Shown piece by piece: positions 45,494-55,170 of a stretch of DNA of 64,000 nucleotides. The notes under the pieces were generated by a model. The model ran no database searches. It was not told the origin of the DNA and saw nothing but the letters and a program-made list of their open reading frames with translations. The position numbers and the translations under genes are program-made. Origin of the DNA: JACRIM01 sp964605185 (GTDB lineage Bacteria > Planctomycetota > Phycisphaerae > UBA1845 > UTPLA1); the NCBI GenBank assembly GCA_964605185.1, contig CAZSBF010000001.1:97893-161892 (forward strand), given 5' to 3'. How positions within the stretch are numbered: the first letter of the stretch is position 1; each line of letters opens with the position of its first letter.

Positions 45494-46945
45494 ATGCAGT
45501 CACCACCCACCAAAGTGCCCTCAGGTTTCCTTCGCGGACTGGCTGCCGGACTGTTCCTAATTGTCATCATGCTTACCATCATGGCCGCCGCCTGCGCGGT
45601 CAGCGGTTGGATCCCGATCGATGCTTCGGGGCGCATTGATCTGTCGCGATGGTTGATGGTTGAGTTGTTCGCCGGCGCTGTGGTGTGCCCGCTGGCTGGC
45701 GCGCTGGCTCGGCGCATCGGCGGAGTAAACGCCGCGCGCCGGCTCGCAGTTGTCGTCGGGGCGGCCGCCGTATTAGAGACGGCCGAACTGATTCACCTTG
45801 TGCAGACGGGCGTAATCATCGCGCCCGTCGTTTGGATGTCACTTGCCCCACTGGTCGCGATTGCGGGCGTTTGGCTCGGCGGCTGTACTGATTCAGCTTT
45901 CTCAAGTGGCCAAGGAAACGCGCGAGTGGTTTTCAGCCGCATGAGGAGCCGAGTTGCTATCCCCGTTGGTGCATTTGTCGCCACGCTCATTCTCTCGACT
46001 CTTGCCACGCCGCGTATCTCGGGTGAGCGAGGCCAAGCGATCCTGGCCAACGCATTGGCAATCGACTTCACTGCCAGCGTCCCGGCACTATTCTACTTCC
46101 TGCTGGTACGGGCAAGACGAGCGCCCGTGATCATGATCCTCCCGGTCATTGTGGTCGGTTACGCGTGCGCGGCGGCCACGTTGGCTCCATATCAGCCGGT
46201 CGCGCTAGATGGCGTTCGTTGGTTAGCTGCACCGATTGAATTCGTGGTTTTGTTTGTCGTAATCAACAAGGCGCGGGTCATCTGGCGCGAACAGGACCGC
46301 GCGCACTCTGATTTCCCCCGTCGACTCCGCGCCGCATCGCGGCAGACACTGGCCGGCAGGATTCCGGCGGACATCTTCACAACGGAAGTGTCCATCCTCT
46401 TCTACGCTTTTCGTTGGCGAAGCGGCATCGCCTGTTCATCAGCGTCCTTTACTTCGCATCGCGCCGCTCATAATGGATCGCTCCTCATCGCACTTGGCCT
46501 TGTGCTCGGGATTGAGACGGCGATTGCGCATTACCTACTCGTCGGTTGGAGCGTCACGGCGGCGTGGCTCATGACAGGATTGAGCATCTATGCATTGGTT
46601 TGGATGATCGGGGACTATCGCGCACTCGTGTCACGGTGCATTGCGGTGACGCCAACGCATCTCGACCTTTGCCTCGGCATTCGCTGGGACGCAATGATCC
46701 CGCTTTCGTCAATTGCCGAGGTTCGCCAAATCGGCCGACGCGAAGCCAAGTTTCGCCAAAACGTCCTCGTTGCCACGGTGCTGGGAAAGCCGACGATCCT
46801 CGTCACGCTTCGCGAACCTGTTGAGGCAGTCGGCATGTATGGCATCAGGCGGGTCGTTCGCGACATTCACCTCAGCCTTGATGAGCCCGAGCGTTTCATC
46901 AGGACGATCCACGACGCGATGAGCGAACGCCGCGCTACAGCGTGA
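45494..46945 (+). CDS. Hypothetical multi-pass membrane protein
   Basis: About 483 aa from ATG 45494; ATG 45443 is an alternative. Around nine hydrophobic segments, then a C-terminal soluble domain of about 80 residues (IAVTPTHLDLCLGIRWDAMIPLSSIAEV, PTILVTLREPV) with PH-like (bacterial PH domain) pattern. It is not recognised. The gene lies between two copies of the dsrE-like gene 3' end, and its stop TGA falls in the repeat shared with the intact copy, so it looks like an inserted cargo gene. Confidence 0.7.
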   Translation: MQSPPTKVPSGFLRGLAAGLFLIVIMLTIMAAACAVSGWIPIDASGRIDLSRWLMVELFAGAVVCPLAGALARRIGGVNAARRLAVVVGAAAVLETAELIHLVQTGVIIAPVVWMSLAPLVAIAGVWLGGCTDSAFSSGQGNARVVFSRMRSRVAIPVGAFVATLILSTLATPRISGERGQAILANALAIDFTASVPALFYFLLVRARRAPVIMILPVIVVGYACAAATLAPYQPVALDGVRWLAAPIEFVVLFVVINKARVIWREQDRAHSDFPRRLRAASRQTLAGRIPADIFTTEVSILFYAFRWRSGIACSSASFTSHRAAHNGSLLIALGLVLGIETAIAHYLLVGWSVTAAWLMTGLSIYALVWMIGDYRALVSRCIAVTPTHLDLCLGIRWDAMIPLSSIAEVRQIGRREAKFRQNVLVATVLGKPTILVTLREPVEAVGMYGIRRVVRDIHLSLDEPERFIRTIHDAMSERRATA

Positions 46946-47270
46946 TCACCTTTTCCGCCGTACGCATGGCCGTCAGGATGTCGTCCATGGTGCAGGACTT
47001 TTCGACGATCAGCTTTCCCTGCAGGCCGTAATGCTCGACGCAGGTTGTGCAGGGAAGGATCTCAACGCCGTTTTCATGAAGCTGGCTCAGTTCCACGGCA
47101 ACATAGGAATCTTTAGCCGCGAGCTTCACACCCGAGTTGTAAAGCAGGATCGCCTCGAGGGATTTCCCGAAGGTGATCAGCTTTCTCAGGCACGTGGTGA
47201 GCGCCTTGCGGCCCAATTCCGCGTCGCCTTCGCCCATTTGATCCCGGTTCAGCACAATGACCGTCTTCAT
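46935..47270 (-). CDS. DsrE/YedF-like sulfur-relay protein
   Basis: 111 aa. VIVLNRDQMGEGDAELGRKALTTCL and LPCTTCVEHYGLQGKL match the DsrE-like domain of YedF proteins, with conserved cysteines that may carry sulfur or selenium. The usual N-terminal TusA domain of YedF is absent. The final 59 bases are repeated 1.56 kb downstream, beyond the membrane-protein gene. Confidence 0.82.
   Translation of the reverse strand: MKTVIVLNRDQMGEGDAELGRKALTTCLRKLITFGKSLEAILLYNSGVKLAAKDSYVAVELSQLHENGVEILPCTTCVEHYGLQGKLIVEKSCTMDDILTAMRTAEKVITL
46937..46995 (-). repeat. dsrE-like gene 3' end, intact copy of the flanking repeat
   Basis: The partner of 45378-45436. It covers the last 19 codons and first base of the stop of the functional gene and includes the stop codon of the inserted membrane-protein gene on the other strand. 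Confidence 0.88.
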
Positions 47271-47284
47271 CGCAATGCTCCATG

Positions 47285-47319
47285 AAAAGAGCCGCGACCA
47301 CTTTCATGGCCGCGGCTCT
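47285..47319 (-). terminator. Terminator of the M16 peptidase gene
   Basis: Stem AGAGCCGCG/CGCGGCTCT (47288-47296 with 47311-47319), 14-base loop, followed on the minus strand by TTTT. It lies just after the peptidase stop and just before the dsrE-like gene. Confidence 0.75.
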
Positions 47320-47351
47320 GGAATCGTACATCAAAACGAACTGACGAGGCC

Positions 47352-50219
47352 CTAGCTGGAGGACTTTTCGTCACCGTCGTCGGCCGGCTTCTTTTTCTTC
47401 TTGCCGCCCGACTTGCCCGGGGTGTCGCCCTTTTCTTCCATGATCTTCTCAAAGTCGCCGGCGCGGACGGCCACGAGCTTCGAGGAGTCAATGTACTTCT
47501 TAGCGATGCCGTTGATCTCCTCGACGGTCAGTTTCTTGACCTTCTCAAGATCGTCGGCGCGAAACTTCATGGTGCGGCCAAGGTACAGGTCGCGAGCCAG
47601 CATCCCCGCGAGGGCGCCGTCGTTCGACATCTGCACCTTGATCTGCTCGAGGTAACCCTTGCGGGCGTCCTCCAGCTCCGTCTCGGTAAAGCCATCCTTG
47701 AGCACCTTCTCAATTTCTTCCTTCGCACAGTTCATCGCCTTCTCGGCGTTCTGCGGGGCGCAGATGCCGAAGGCGAAGAAGTTGCCGGCCTTTTCGTGCG
47801 AGCTGGCGGTCATATTGGAGCCGCAGCCGTAGGAAAGGCCTTCCTTCTGGCGAATGCGGTTGAGCAGACGCGAATTGGCATTCTGACCGAGCATGAAGTT
47901 GGCCATGGAGAGCGCGACATAATCGGGATCGTCGTCGCGGATTTCCAGGTTCATTCCGAGGGCGAACAAGGAGTTCGTCTTGTCCGGAGTGTTGATCACC
48001 AGGTTGTCGGACTTGTTCTCCTGATACGGCATGGCGATGCGCTCGAAGGGCTTGGGGTTCTTCCATCCCTTGAAGGCATCGGTAAGAACCGTGGTAATCT
48101 CCGACTCGTCAAAATCGCCAATGACGGCGATCTCGGCGTGGCTGGCACCCATGAAGTTTTTGTAGATCGCCTTGACGTCGTCCAGCTCAACCTTCTTGAT
48201 CCGCTCGATGTTTTCTTCAATCGTCGGGATGTAACGGATGTCGTCCTTCGGATACTGGGCGATTCGGCGTCGCATCTCCATCATGGCGAGTGCGGCCGGT
48301 TCGGATTGCATCTGCTCCATGCTGCTGAGCATCTGCTTCTTCATCTTTTCGAATTCCTTCTCGGGGAAGGTGGACTCGCGGCACATTTCGCCGACGAGTT
48401 GGAGCACCTGGGGCAGGTTCTCACGCACCGTTTCGATGCTTCCGCTCAACACGCCCGGCGCTCCCGGCCCGCCGCCCATGCCCATGCGGCCGCCGCGACC
48501 ACCGCCGCCACCGCCGAAGTTGACGGTCGCCTTGAGCTTGTCAAAGGCGTCGGCAAGTTCGCGGCGCGAGTGCTTCTCGGTGCCGCGCTGCAGCATTCCG
48601 CCGACGAAGCCCGCGGCATCGGTGTGACCCTTCAAATCTTTTTCGGTGCCGTAGTGGAACGACATCGTGACATTAACCTTCTTGCCTCTGGTCTTCTTCG
48701 CGAGCATTGCGACCTTCATGCCGTCGCCGACGGTGATGCGCTTGGTGCGGCCTTCGACGGCCAACGGCGAGACATCGAACTGCTCGCCCTCGGCGATCGC
48801 CTCTCGACCGGCATAATCCTTCAACACCATCGCGATGTCCGGCGTTTCCGGAATCTTTGTTCGGGCCGGATCCTTGGTCGGAATGAACATGCCGATGGTG
48901 CGATTGCTCGGCCGCAGGTATTGAGCGGCGACGCGCTTCACGTCGGACGGCGCAACCTTTTCCATCTGATCGCGATAGTAGAACATCATGCGCCAATCGC
49001 CCATGGCGGCGAACTCGGAAATGAAGACGCCGACGCGACCGCTGTCGTTGAACAGCATGTTGAATCGTTTGGCGGCGGCATTCTTGGCACGATCGACTTC
49101 TTCGTCGCTGATTGTCTGATTCGCCAGACCGTCGAGTGTGTCCAGCATGATCTTGCGGACCTGGTCCAGCGACTTATCCATCCGCACCTGTGCCGAGATT
49201 TCCAAGAGGCCGGGGTCAAAGAGGCTCTCGGCGCTGGCTCGCACTGACACGGCCAGCTCGGATTCGACCAAGGCTTTGTAGAGCCGGCCGGTCTGCGTGG
49301 CGTCGAGGATGTCGGCCATGACTTCCAGCGGGGCCATGTCTTCATGCGTTCCGGCGCAGATGTGATAGGCAAGGTCGATGGCCTGCACGTCGCCCACGCG
49401 GCGAAGCGTTACTTCGCGCTCGCCGTCCTGCGTCGGCTCCATGGTGTAGGTCTTTTCGAGTTGGCGCGTCGGCTTCGGGATTGCTCCGAACAGTTCATTG
49501 ATGCGCTTGAGCGTCTTGCCCGCGTCGAACTTGCCGGCGACGACGAGCATGGCGTTGTCCGGCTGGTAGTACTTCTTGTAGAAGGCTTGGAGTCGCTCGA
49601 TGGGCACGCGCTCAATGTCTTCGCGCGAGCCGATGGTGGACTTGCCATAGTTATGCCACAGGTAGGCGGTCGACCAGACGCGCTCGGAGAGCACGCCCAT
49701 CGGATTGTTTTCGCCCATTTCGAACTCATTGCGTACGACGGAAAACTCTGATTCGAGGTCCTTCTTGGCGATGTGACTGTTCACCATGCGGTCGGATTCG
49801 AGCTTGAGGCCGAACTCAAGATTCTCCTCGGTGGCGGACATCGTTTCAAAGTAATTGGTGCGGTCGTACGACGTCGTTCCGTTGAACTGGGCGCCGTGGT
49901 CCTGCAGGGCTTTCCACACCTGCGGATGATCGGGCGTGCCCTTGAAGACCATGTGCTCCAAAAGGTGGGCCATGCCGGTTTCGCCGTAGCCTTCGTGCCG
50001 CGAGCCGACGAAGTAGGTGATGTTCACGGTTACGGTCGGCTTGGACTGGTCGGGGAAGAGCAGCACCTTCAGTCCGTTATCCAGTCGATATTCGGTGATG
50101 CCTTCGACCGAGGTCACTTTCTTCGGCTCGGGTGCATCAAAGGCCGACACTCGGGTTGCGCTGATCGTCAAACCGGCGATCACGGCGCAACACCACGGAA
50201 TTCGTTTCGACACGTTCAT
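47352..50219 (-). CDS. M16-family zinc peptidase, two-module form
   Basis: 955 aa from ATG 50219, chosen because GGAGG lies six bases before and a signal peptide (RIPWCCAVIAGLTISATRVSA) follows. The first module has the inverted zinc motif HLLEH (in GETGMAHLLEHMVFKGTP) and the downstream Glu region (ESEFSVVRNEFEMGENNP). The second module lacks HxxEH, as usual for the non-catalytic half. Between the halves is a Gly/Met-rich stretch (FGGGGGGRGGRMGMGGG). A Lys-rich tail ends the protein. It probably degrades peptides in the periplasm. Confidence 0.93.
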   Translation of the reverse strand: MNVSKRIPWCCAVIAGLTISATRVSAFDAPEPKKVTSVEGITEYRLDNGLKVLLFPDQSKPTVTVNITYFVGSRHEGYGETGMAHLLEHMVFKGTPDHPQVWKALQDHGAQFNGTTSYDRTNYFETMSATEENLEFGLKLESDRMVNSHIAKKDLESEFSVVRNEFEMGENNPMGVLSERVWSTAYLWHNYGKSTIGSREDIERVPIERLQAFYKKYYQPDNAMLVVAGKFDAGKTLKRINELFGAIPKPTRQLEKTYTMEPTQDGEREVTLRRVGDVQAIDLAYHICAGTHEDMAPLEVMADILDATQTGRLYKALVESELAVSVRASAESLFDPGLLEISAQVRMDKSLDQVRKIMLDTLDGLANQTISDEEVDRAKNAAAKRFNMLFNDSGRVGVFISEFAAMGDWRMMFYYRDQMEKVAPSDVKRVAAQYLRPSNRTIGMFIPTKDPARTKIPETPDIAMVLKDYAGREAIAEGEQFDVSPLAVEGRTKRITVGDGMKVAMLAKKTRGKKVNVTMSFHYGTEKDLKGHTDAAGFVGGMLQRGTEKHSRRELADAFDKLKATVNFGGGGGGRGGRMGMGGGPGAPGVLSGSIETVRENLPQVLQLVGEMCRESTFPEKEFEKMKKQMLSSMEQMQSEPAALAMMEMRRRIAQYPKDDIRYIPTIEENIERIKKVELDDVKAIYKNFMGASHAEIAVIGDFDESEITTVLTDAFKGWKNPKPFERIAMPYQENKSDNLVINTPDKTNSLFALGMNLEIRDDDPDYVALSMANFMLGQNANSRLLNRIRQKEGLSYGCGSNMTASSHEKAGNFFAFGICAPQNAEKAMNCAKEEIEKVLKDGFTETELEDARKGYLEQIKVQMSNDGALAGMLARDLYLGRTMKFRADDLEKVKKLTVEEINGIAKKYIDSSKLVAVRAGDFEKIMEEKGDTPGKSGGKKKKKPADDGDEKSSS

Positions 50220-50432
50220 CGCAATCCTCCGAAATGGGGTTCCACGAAGTTTGGAATTTGCAATACAAGAGAAAGCGGCAGCGGGCCGCTTCAAATACGC
50301 CAATGCAGGCCTAGACGGGTATACTACTACCCACTCCACTTCCCTACAAATAAAGGAAACGCTTGGCGGGGGCCATCCTCACGCCCGTCGGAGGCATTGG
50401 CGAGGCAGTGAAACCACGGCGAACTGCACCAA

Positions 50433-52967
50433 TCAGCCGTCGAGGTAGGCTTCTGTAAAGAACTGTACATCCGATCCATTTGCCGAGCCGTCCCCGTTGA
50501 AATCGCAGGAGTCCACATGGACGGGGTCGCTGTCCAGCCCCAGTGCAACATCGACAAACGCTCCGACATCGAACGCATTCACGAGCGTATCGGCATTGAT
50601 GTCGGCCGGTAGCCGCAACAGGACCGTTGCAAACTGATCGCCGGACACCGTTGTCAGATCGGGGGCAAGTCCGGGATTGGCTTGTGGCCCGCCAAGACCG
50701 GGCAACCATTGATTCATGACTTTCCCGTCGCCCCGCACGATGAACGCCGCGACTTTGATGGTCCCGCCCAACCCGGTGCTTCCAACGTCTGAATAGGGAA
50801 TCCAGAAATCAAACCCGCTGGTCGCCGTTCCGGCGTTCGCCACGCTTTCGCTATCAATGCCCTGCGTGTTTGTGTTATTCAGGGCCACTTGCAGTGCGTT
50901 GGGGTTGGTGCCGCCGGTCAGCAGACCATCGCCGTCGTTCATCGTGCCCTGGCCGCGATAGGTCTTCGTAACGGTGCCGGCCGTCGGCAGGGTGAATTGG
51001 TCGACGTATAGAGTGCCGCTGGGGGCGTTCACATAGATCATTTGATCCGGCGTGAAGCCGGCGTCGAATCGCAGGCCGGTGAGGTTGTTTGGTCCGGATG
51101 GCGGCGGGGTGAACCCGGTGAAGTTCAGGATGTTCTGCCCCCCTGCGCTACTGTCAATGAACAATGCAAGACCCGTCCCATCGGCCAGCATGTTGCCGGT
51201 GATGCCGATGCGCATTCCGTTGGCGCGCGGGCGGAGATAGAGCTGGTTCAGTTCATGAATCCCGTCGCCGTAGGCGGGCGTAGTCTGCGTCACGACCAGC
51301 GAATACCCGCCAAGGTCCGAAGGAATGTCGGCCCCGTCGACATCGACGGGCGACGGCGTCACCGGAGCGAGGTTCACCTCCAGAAGTCGGAATGCGTAAT
51401 CACCGAGCGTGATGCTGTAGGCGGCCTTGTTTGCATTTGTCAGGTTGGTCAGGAACTGACCCGTGAGCACGTCGCGCACCGTCGTCGTGCCGCCTGGAAT
51501 CATTGTGTTCGAGAGATTAAACGTCGTGGCGGAGGAACCGCTTCGAACGCGAATGGCAACGAGCAACGTCTGCTCGCCGGCCGCGTGACGGAGGAACGAC
51601 CACACGCGCGTGCTGTTGTTGGTGACCGGGACGTACGCACCACGGCGAAGCGCGGCGTTGTTTGCCCGCGCGGCGATTAGTTGGCGATAGGTCTCCAGCA
51701 ATGAGCCCGCAACTCCGGTCTGTTCCTGCACGCTGCGGCCATCGTTGTTCTGCGAGAAGCGCGCGTTATAGGCCGAATTGTTCAGGACAAAATAGTTGCT
51801 CATGGGCGGGCCGGCGACGGCATTCCATTTGAACGGCTCGCGCATGGGAATGTCATTGGCATCGCTGCCATAGTTTCCCTTGGTGCCGAGCATTCCGATT
51901 TCGTCGCCGAAGTAGATGATCGGCGAAAAGGGCGCGGTCATCAGAATTGCCGCGGCGGCCTTGGCTTTCGTGAGATTCCCACCGAGGATCGAGGTCAATC
52001 GATCTACGTCGTGATCGCCCAGGATGCTGAGGAAGGTTCGCCCTGCAGGCATTTGTGCGAGCGTGGAAGCGGTTGAGCTGTAGAGGTTGGCCGACAACTC
52101 GCTGGAGAGTGCATCGCGCGCCGCGAATTCCCACGGCTTGGTGAAGGTCGAATCAAACGCGGGCATCAGGTTCGCGCCGGTGATTCCCCAGTCGGCTTGC
52201 TCGGCAAATGTATAGACCGCTGGATTCACGGCCCTCAGCGCAGATTTCCATGGAATCCAAAAATCGGACAGGTTGTAGCCCCAGCCGCCGGGTCCGCTGC
52301 CGTAATACTCCCACACATGGTCGAGTCGAAAACCATCAATGCCATCGGAAGGATCACCGTCATTGTTGGGGTCGAGCCAGTGCCGCGCCCAATTGGTATC
52401 GAGCGCGACGGGGTTCGGATTGCGCAAGTCCCAATGGATGAAGCCGACGCTGCTGCCGTTCCATGTTGAATAAACGCTTCCCTGATAAGCTGTGTTCCCC
52501 GCATTTGTGAAGGCAAGCCACGTGTCATACGGGCTGGCCGGATTGCCGGTCGCACTTTGATACCACGTGGAATTGTGGCTGATGCCGTACACCACGAAAT
52601 CGATGAAGACCTTGATCCCGCGAGCATGGGCCTGTTGGATGAAGTTGAGAAACTCCGGCTCGGTCCCGAACCAGGGGTTCAACTGATCGGCCGGGCCGTG
52701 TTGATAGCCGTGATAGGCGGGCGATGGGAAAATCGGCGTCATCCATACCGCCGTCACACCCAGCCCTTGCAGGTAATCCAACGAGGCAGTCATTCCGCCG
52801 AAGTCGCCGAATCGCTGGGTGTCGTTGTTCGAGTCGCGCCATGCGATCGGCATGAACTGATAAAACACTTCGTCACGGACATCGCGCGGAACCGGCGGGA
52901 ATGCCAGGGCCAAATCAGACGACACGATCAGCGCGGCAAGAATGGTGACGATGCGGACACGTTTCAT
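50433..52967 (-). CDS. Secreted GH13 alpha-amylase with dockerin-like end
   Basis: 844 aa. A signal peptide ends near ALAF. The GH13 barrel (residues about 30-430) has the nucleophile Asp in DGFRLDHVWEY, the acid Glu in TFAEQADW and the third Asp in ILGDHDVDR. It also has YQFMPIAWRDSNND and FIDFVVYGISHNS. A beta domain (about 430-555) and a further beta domain (about 560-770) follow. The C-terminal 60 residues hold two EF-hand-like motifs (DINADTLVNAFDVGAF, DFNGDGSANGSDVQFF). It probably attacks alpha-glucans outside the cell. AGGTTCCC precedes the ATG without a strong ribosome site. Confidence 0.92.
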   Translation of the reverse strand: MKRVRIVTILAALIVSSDLALAFPPVPRDVRDEVFYQFMPIAWRDSNNDTQRFGDFGGMTASLDYLQGLGVTAVWMTPIFPSPAYHGYQHGPADQLNPWFGTEPEFLNFIQQAHARGIKVFIDFVVYGISHNSTWYQSATGNPASPYDTWLAFTNAGNTAYQGSVYSTWNGSSVGFIHWDLRNPNPVALDTNWARHWLDPNNDGDPSDGIDGFRLDHVWEYYGSGPGGWGYNLSDFWIPWKSALRAVNPAVYTFAEQADWGITGANLMPAFDSTFTKPWEFAARDALSSELSANLYSSTASTLAQMPAGRTFLSILGDHDVDRLTSILGGNLTKAKAAAAILMTAPFSPIIYFGDEIGMLGTKGNYGSDANDIPMREPFKWNAVAGPPMSNYFVLNNSAYNARFSQNNDGRSVQEQTGVAGSLLETYRQLIAARANNAALRRGAYVPVTNNSTRVWSFLRHAAGEQTLLVAIRVRSGSSATTFNLSNTMIPGGTTTVRDVLTGQFLTNLTNANKAAYSITLGDYAFRLLEVNLAPVTPSPVDVDGADIPSDLGGYSLVVTQTTPAYGDGIHELNQLYLRPRANGMRIGITGNMLADGTGLALFIDSSAGGQNILNFTGFTPPPSGPNNLTGLRFDAGFTPDQMIYVNAPSGTLYVDQFTLPTAGTVTKTYRGQGTMNDGDGLLTGGTNPNALQVALNNTNTQGIDSESVANAGTATSGFDFWIPYSDVGSTGLGGTIKVAAFIVRGDGKVMNQWLPGLGGPQANPGLAPDLTTVSGDQFATVLLRLPADINADTLVNAFDVGAFVDVALGLDSDPVHVDSCDFNGDGSANGSDVQFFTEAYLDG

Positions 52968-53203
52968 CCGAGGTTCCCATTGGGCGGGCAGCCTCCCTCC
53001 GAAGGCTGTGGCGATCGCATAAACAGTATATCACGATCGGCTCGTGAATGCCGTTTTGGGGGCTGTTTTCGAGCATTCAATGCGAAGTCCGACGACCTTT
53101 GGTAAAATGCATCCGATATTCGGCCGGCATTGCGATTCGCCCGATGCCCTTTCGCGCGGTATCGTCTCCGCTTCGATCGAACCGCCAGCTGGAAAGTTCG
53201 CCC

Positions 53204-54568
53204 ATGGTTGCCAGTCTTAATGTCATCAATAACCCGGACCCACTCGCAGGGGAGGCCAGCTTCTCCCCCAGCACATGCGGGCCGGACAGCCAATGCGGCA
53301 ACGGCCTCGAAAAAATCTACCCCACCTGCGCCGTCCGATACGGCCACATGAATTTCATCGGGGAATTTCGCTACGCGCAGGGGATGCTCTTTGGTTGCGG
53401 CCAGAAGGTCATCATCCAGACCGAGCGCGGCATTGAAGTCGGGCAGATGGTGAGCCTGACCTGTTCGGGGTGCGACAAATCGGTCAAACGCACAACGATG
53501 CTGGAATATGTGAAGAACAGCGGGCCCGATTTCCTTCGCCCTAAATCGGGACGTATCGTCCGCAGCGCCACCGTTCAGGATCTCGACGAAGAGCGTCGCA
53601 TCAACAAGGATGCCGAATTAAAACTTCTGCGGGCCAAGACGCTTGCCCGCGAGCGTGAGATGCCAATGAAATTCGTCGCCTGCGAACACCTTTTCGGCGG
53701 CGAGCGCGTCATCTTCCACTTCATGTCGGAGAACCGCGTTGATTTTCGCGACCTCGTTCGCGATCTGGCCCACGAATATCACACGCGCATTGAAATGCAT
53801 CAGGTCGGCGCCCGCGATGAGGCGCGGCTGGTTGCCGACTACGAAATCTGCGGCCGCGAATGCTGCTGCAAGAATTTCCTGAAGACGCTGCGACCGGTCA
53901 CCATGCGGATGGCGAAATTGCAGAAGGCCACGCTGGATCCGTCAAAGGTCTCCGGCCGTTGTGGGCGACTGCGATGCTGTCTCCGCTATGAACATGAAGG
54001 CTATGAGGAGTTGAACACCAAGCTCCCCCGCGCCGGGACGCGCGTGGAGACGGATCGCGGAATTGGCACGGTCAAGGACCGACAGGTGCTGACCCAGCTT
54101 CTGATGATTCAATACGACACCGACGGCTTTGTCGAAACGGTCGGAATCGAAATGGCGAAGGTCCTCGATCGAAACGCGCCGCCTGCGCCGACGCCCGAGG
54201 AGCTTGAAGAGCGGGCACGCGGTGGGTCATCCAATGACCGTCGCCGCGATCGAAATCATGATCGCCGCGACAACCGACCACCGCAGGATCGGCCGCCTCA
54301 AGATCGCGCTTCACAGGATCGGCCGCCGCAAGATCGCGCACCACAGGATCGGCCACCGCAGGCGCCGCGCCCGATGCAAACGCCACCGCCGGACGCGCAA
54401 CCGTCAAATGACGATCGGCCGATGCCTCAGGATTCGCGACAAGAAAATCAATCGGATGACAATCAACGCCGACATCGCAGACGGGGCCGACGGCGTGGAC
54501 GTCGTGGGGGACCCGGCCCGCAGGGGGACGGTGGGCCTCCTCCGACTGGTGGTCCGGCCGGGCCCTAA
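53204..54568 (+). CDS. ricT: PSP1 / RicT (YaaT)-like protein
   Basis: 454 aa from ATG 53204 (GGAAAG upstream). The PSP1 domain (about 30-300) has the cysteine patterns of RicT: CGRECCCKNFLKTLRPVTM and GRCGRLRCCLRYEHEGY. In Bacillus, RicT with RicA and RicF binds iron-sulfur clusters and steers RNase Y. The C-terminal 120 residues are a disordered tail with PPQDR-type repeats, then an Arg-rich run (RRHRRRGRRRGRRGG), likely to bind RNA. No RicA/RicF gene is visible here. Confidence 0.85.
   Translation: MVASLNVINNPDPLAGEASFSPSTCGPDSQCGNGLEKIYPTCAVRYGHMNFIGEFRYAQGMLFGCGQKVIIQTERGIEVGQMVSLTCSGCDKSVKRTTMLEYVKNSGPDFLRPKSGRIVRSATVQDLDEERRINKDAELKLLRAKTLAREREMPMKFVACEHLFGGERVIFHFMSENRVDFRDLVRDLAHEYHTRIEMHQVGARDEARLVADYEICGRECCCKNFLKTLRPVTMRMAKLQKATLDPSKVSGRCGRLRCCLRYEHEGYEELNTKLPRAGTRVETDRGIGTVKDRQVLTQLLMIQYDTDGFVETVGIEMAKVLDRNAPPAPTPEELEERARGGSSNDRRRDRNHDRRDNRPPQDRPPQDRASQDRPPQDRAPQDRPPQAPRPMQTPPPDAQPSNDDRPMPQDSRQENQSDDNQRRHRRRGRRRGRRGGPGPQGDGGPPPTGGPAGP
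54277..54362 (+). repeat. PPQDR-coding tandem repeat in ricT
   Basis: About six imperfect 15-nt units coding for PPQDR/APQDR/ASQDR, arranged as a higher-order 30-nt period. It is part of the disordered tail of the protein. Confidence 0.8.
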
Positions 54569-54604
54569 ACACTCGTACCGCAGTTTCGTTCGTAACTGGA
54601 AGCT

Positions 54605-55165
54605 ATGCGCACTCCGCCGCAAAAAACTGTCGCCGACGTCGCCCGCGAGTTGGGTCGGTATTCCGTCGACGCGTTTGAATTCCTCCGCGAAGGACTGGAC
54701 TACACGGTTCAGCATCGGCACGGCGAAAACGTGCCCGAGATTCGCAAGATCGTGGTGTGGCTCGAGGAAAACCAATTCGACGAGGACGACCTGCCGGATC
54801 TTTTCGAACAAGGCGCGTTGCCGGATGACATCGAAACGTTTATCGCCGAGCAAGGCGGGCCGGATACCGTCCTTTCACGTCTGAATCTGCACGTCGACGG
54901 CAAGGACCTATGCCACGGGCTGCGCGATCTGGCCTGCGAGCGATGGGGACTCATGGCACCGGCCGTTCTGGCGTCGTGGGGCATTCGCAACACCCTGGAC
55001 TTCGGTCGCATGGTGTTCGCCCTCGTCGACAGCGACCTATTGCAGAAGCAACCCGACGACAGCCTTGACGACTTCGAGAATGTCTTCGACTTCAAGTCGG
55101 CCTTTGAAACCAACTTCCGAATCGACCTCGCACAAAACGGCAAAAAGGTCGCCAAAGGAGCCTGA
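54605..55165 (+). CDS. Minf_1886-family protein
   Basis: 186 aa. YSVDAFEFLREGLDYTVQ, LCHGLRDLACERWGLMAPAVL and WGIRNTLDFGRMVFALVD match the Minf_1886 family found in planctomycetes and verrucomicrobia. No catalytic motif is known. It sits between ricT and a 51-aa membrane protein in one direction, so it is likely cotranscribed with both. Confidence 0.85.
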   Translation: MRTPPQKTVADVARELGRYSVDAFEFLREGLDYTVQHRHGENVPEIRKIVVWLEENQFDEDDLPDLFEQGALPDDIETFIAEQGGPDTVLSRLNLHVDGKDLCHGLRDLACERWGLMAPAVLASWGIRNTLDFGRMVFALVDSDLLQKQPDDSLDDFENVFDFKSAFETNFRIDLAQNGKKVAKGA

Positions 55166-55170
55166 CGCCG

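Noticed and set aside
47796..49247. Plus-strand frame of 483 codons opposite the M16 peptidase
   Set aside because: Antisense shadow; the minus strand carries the clear peptidase motifs.
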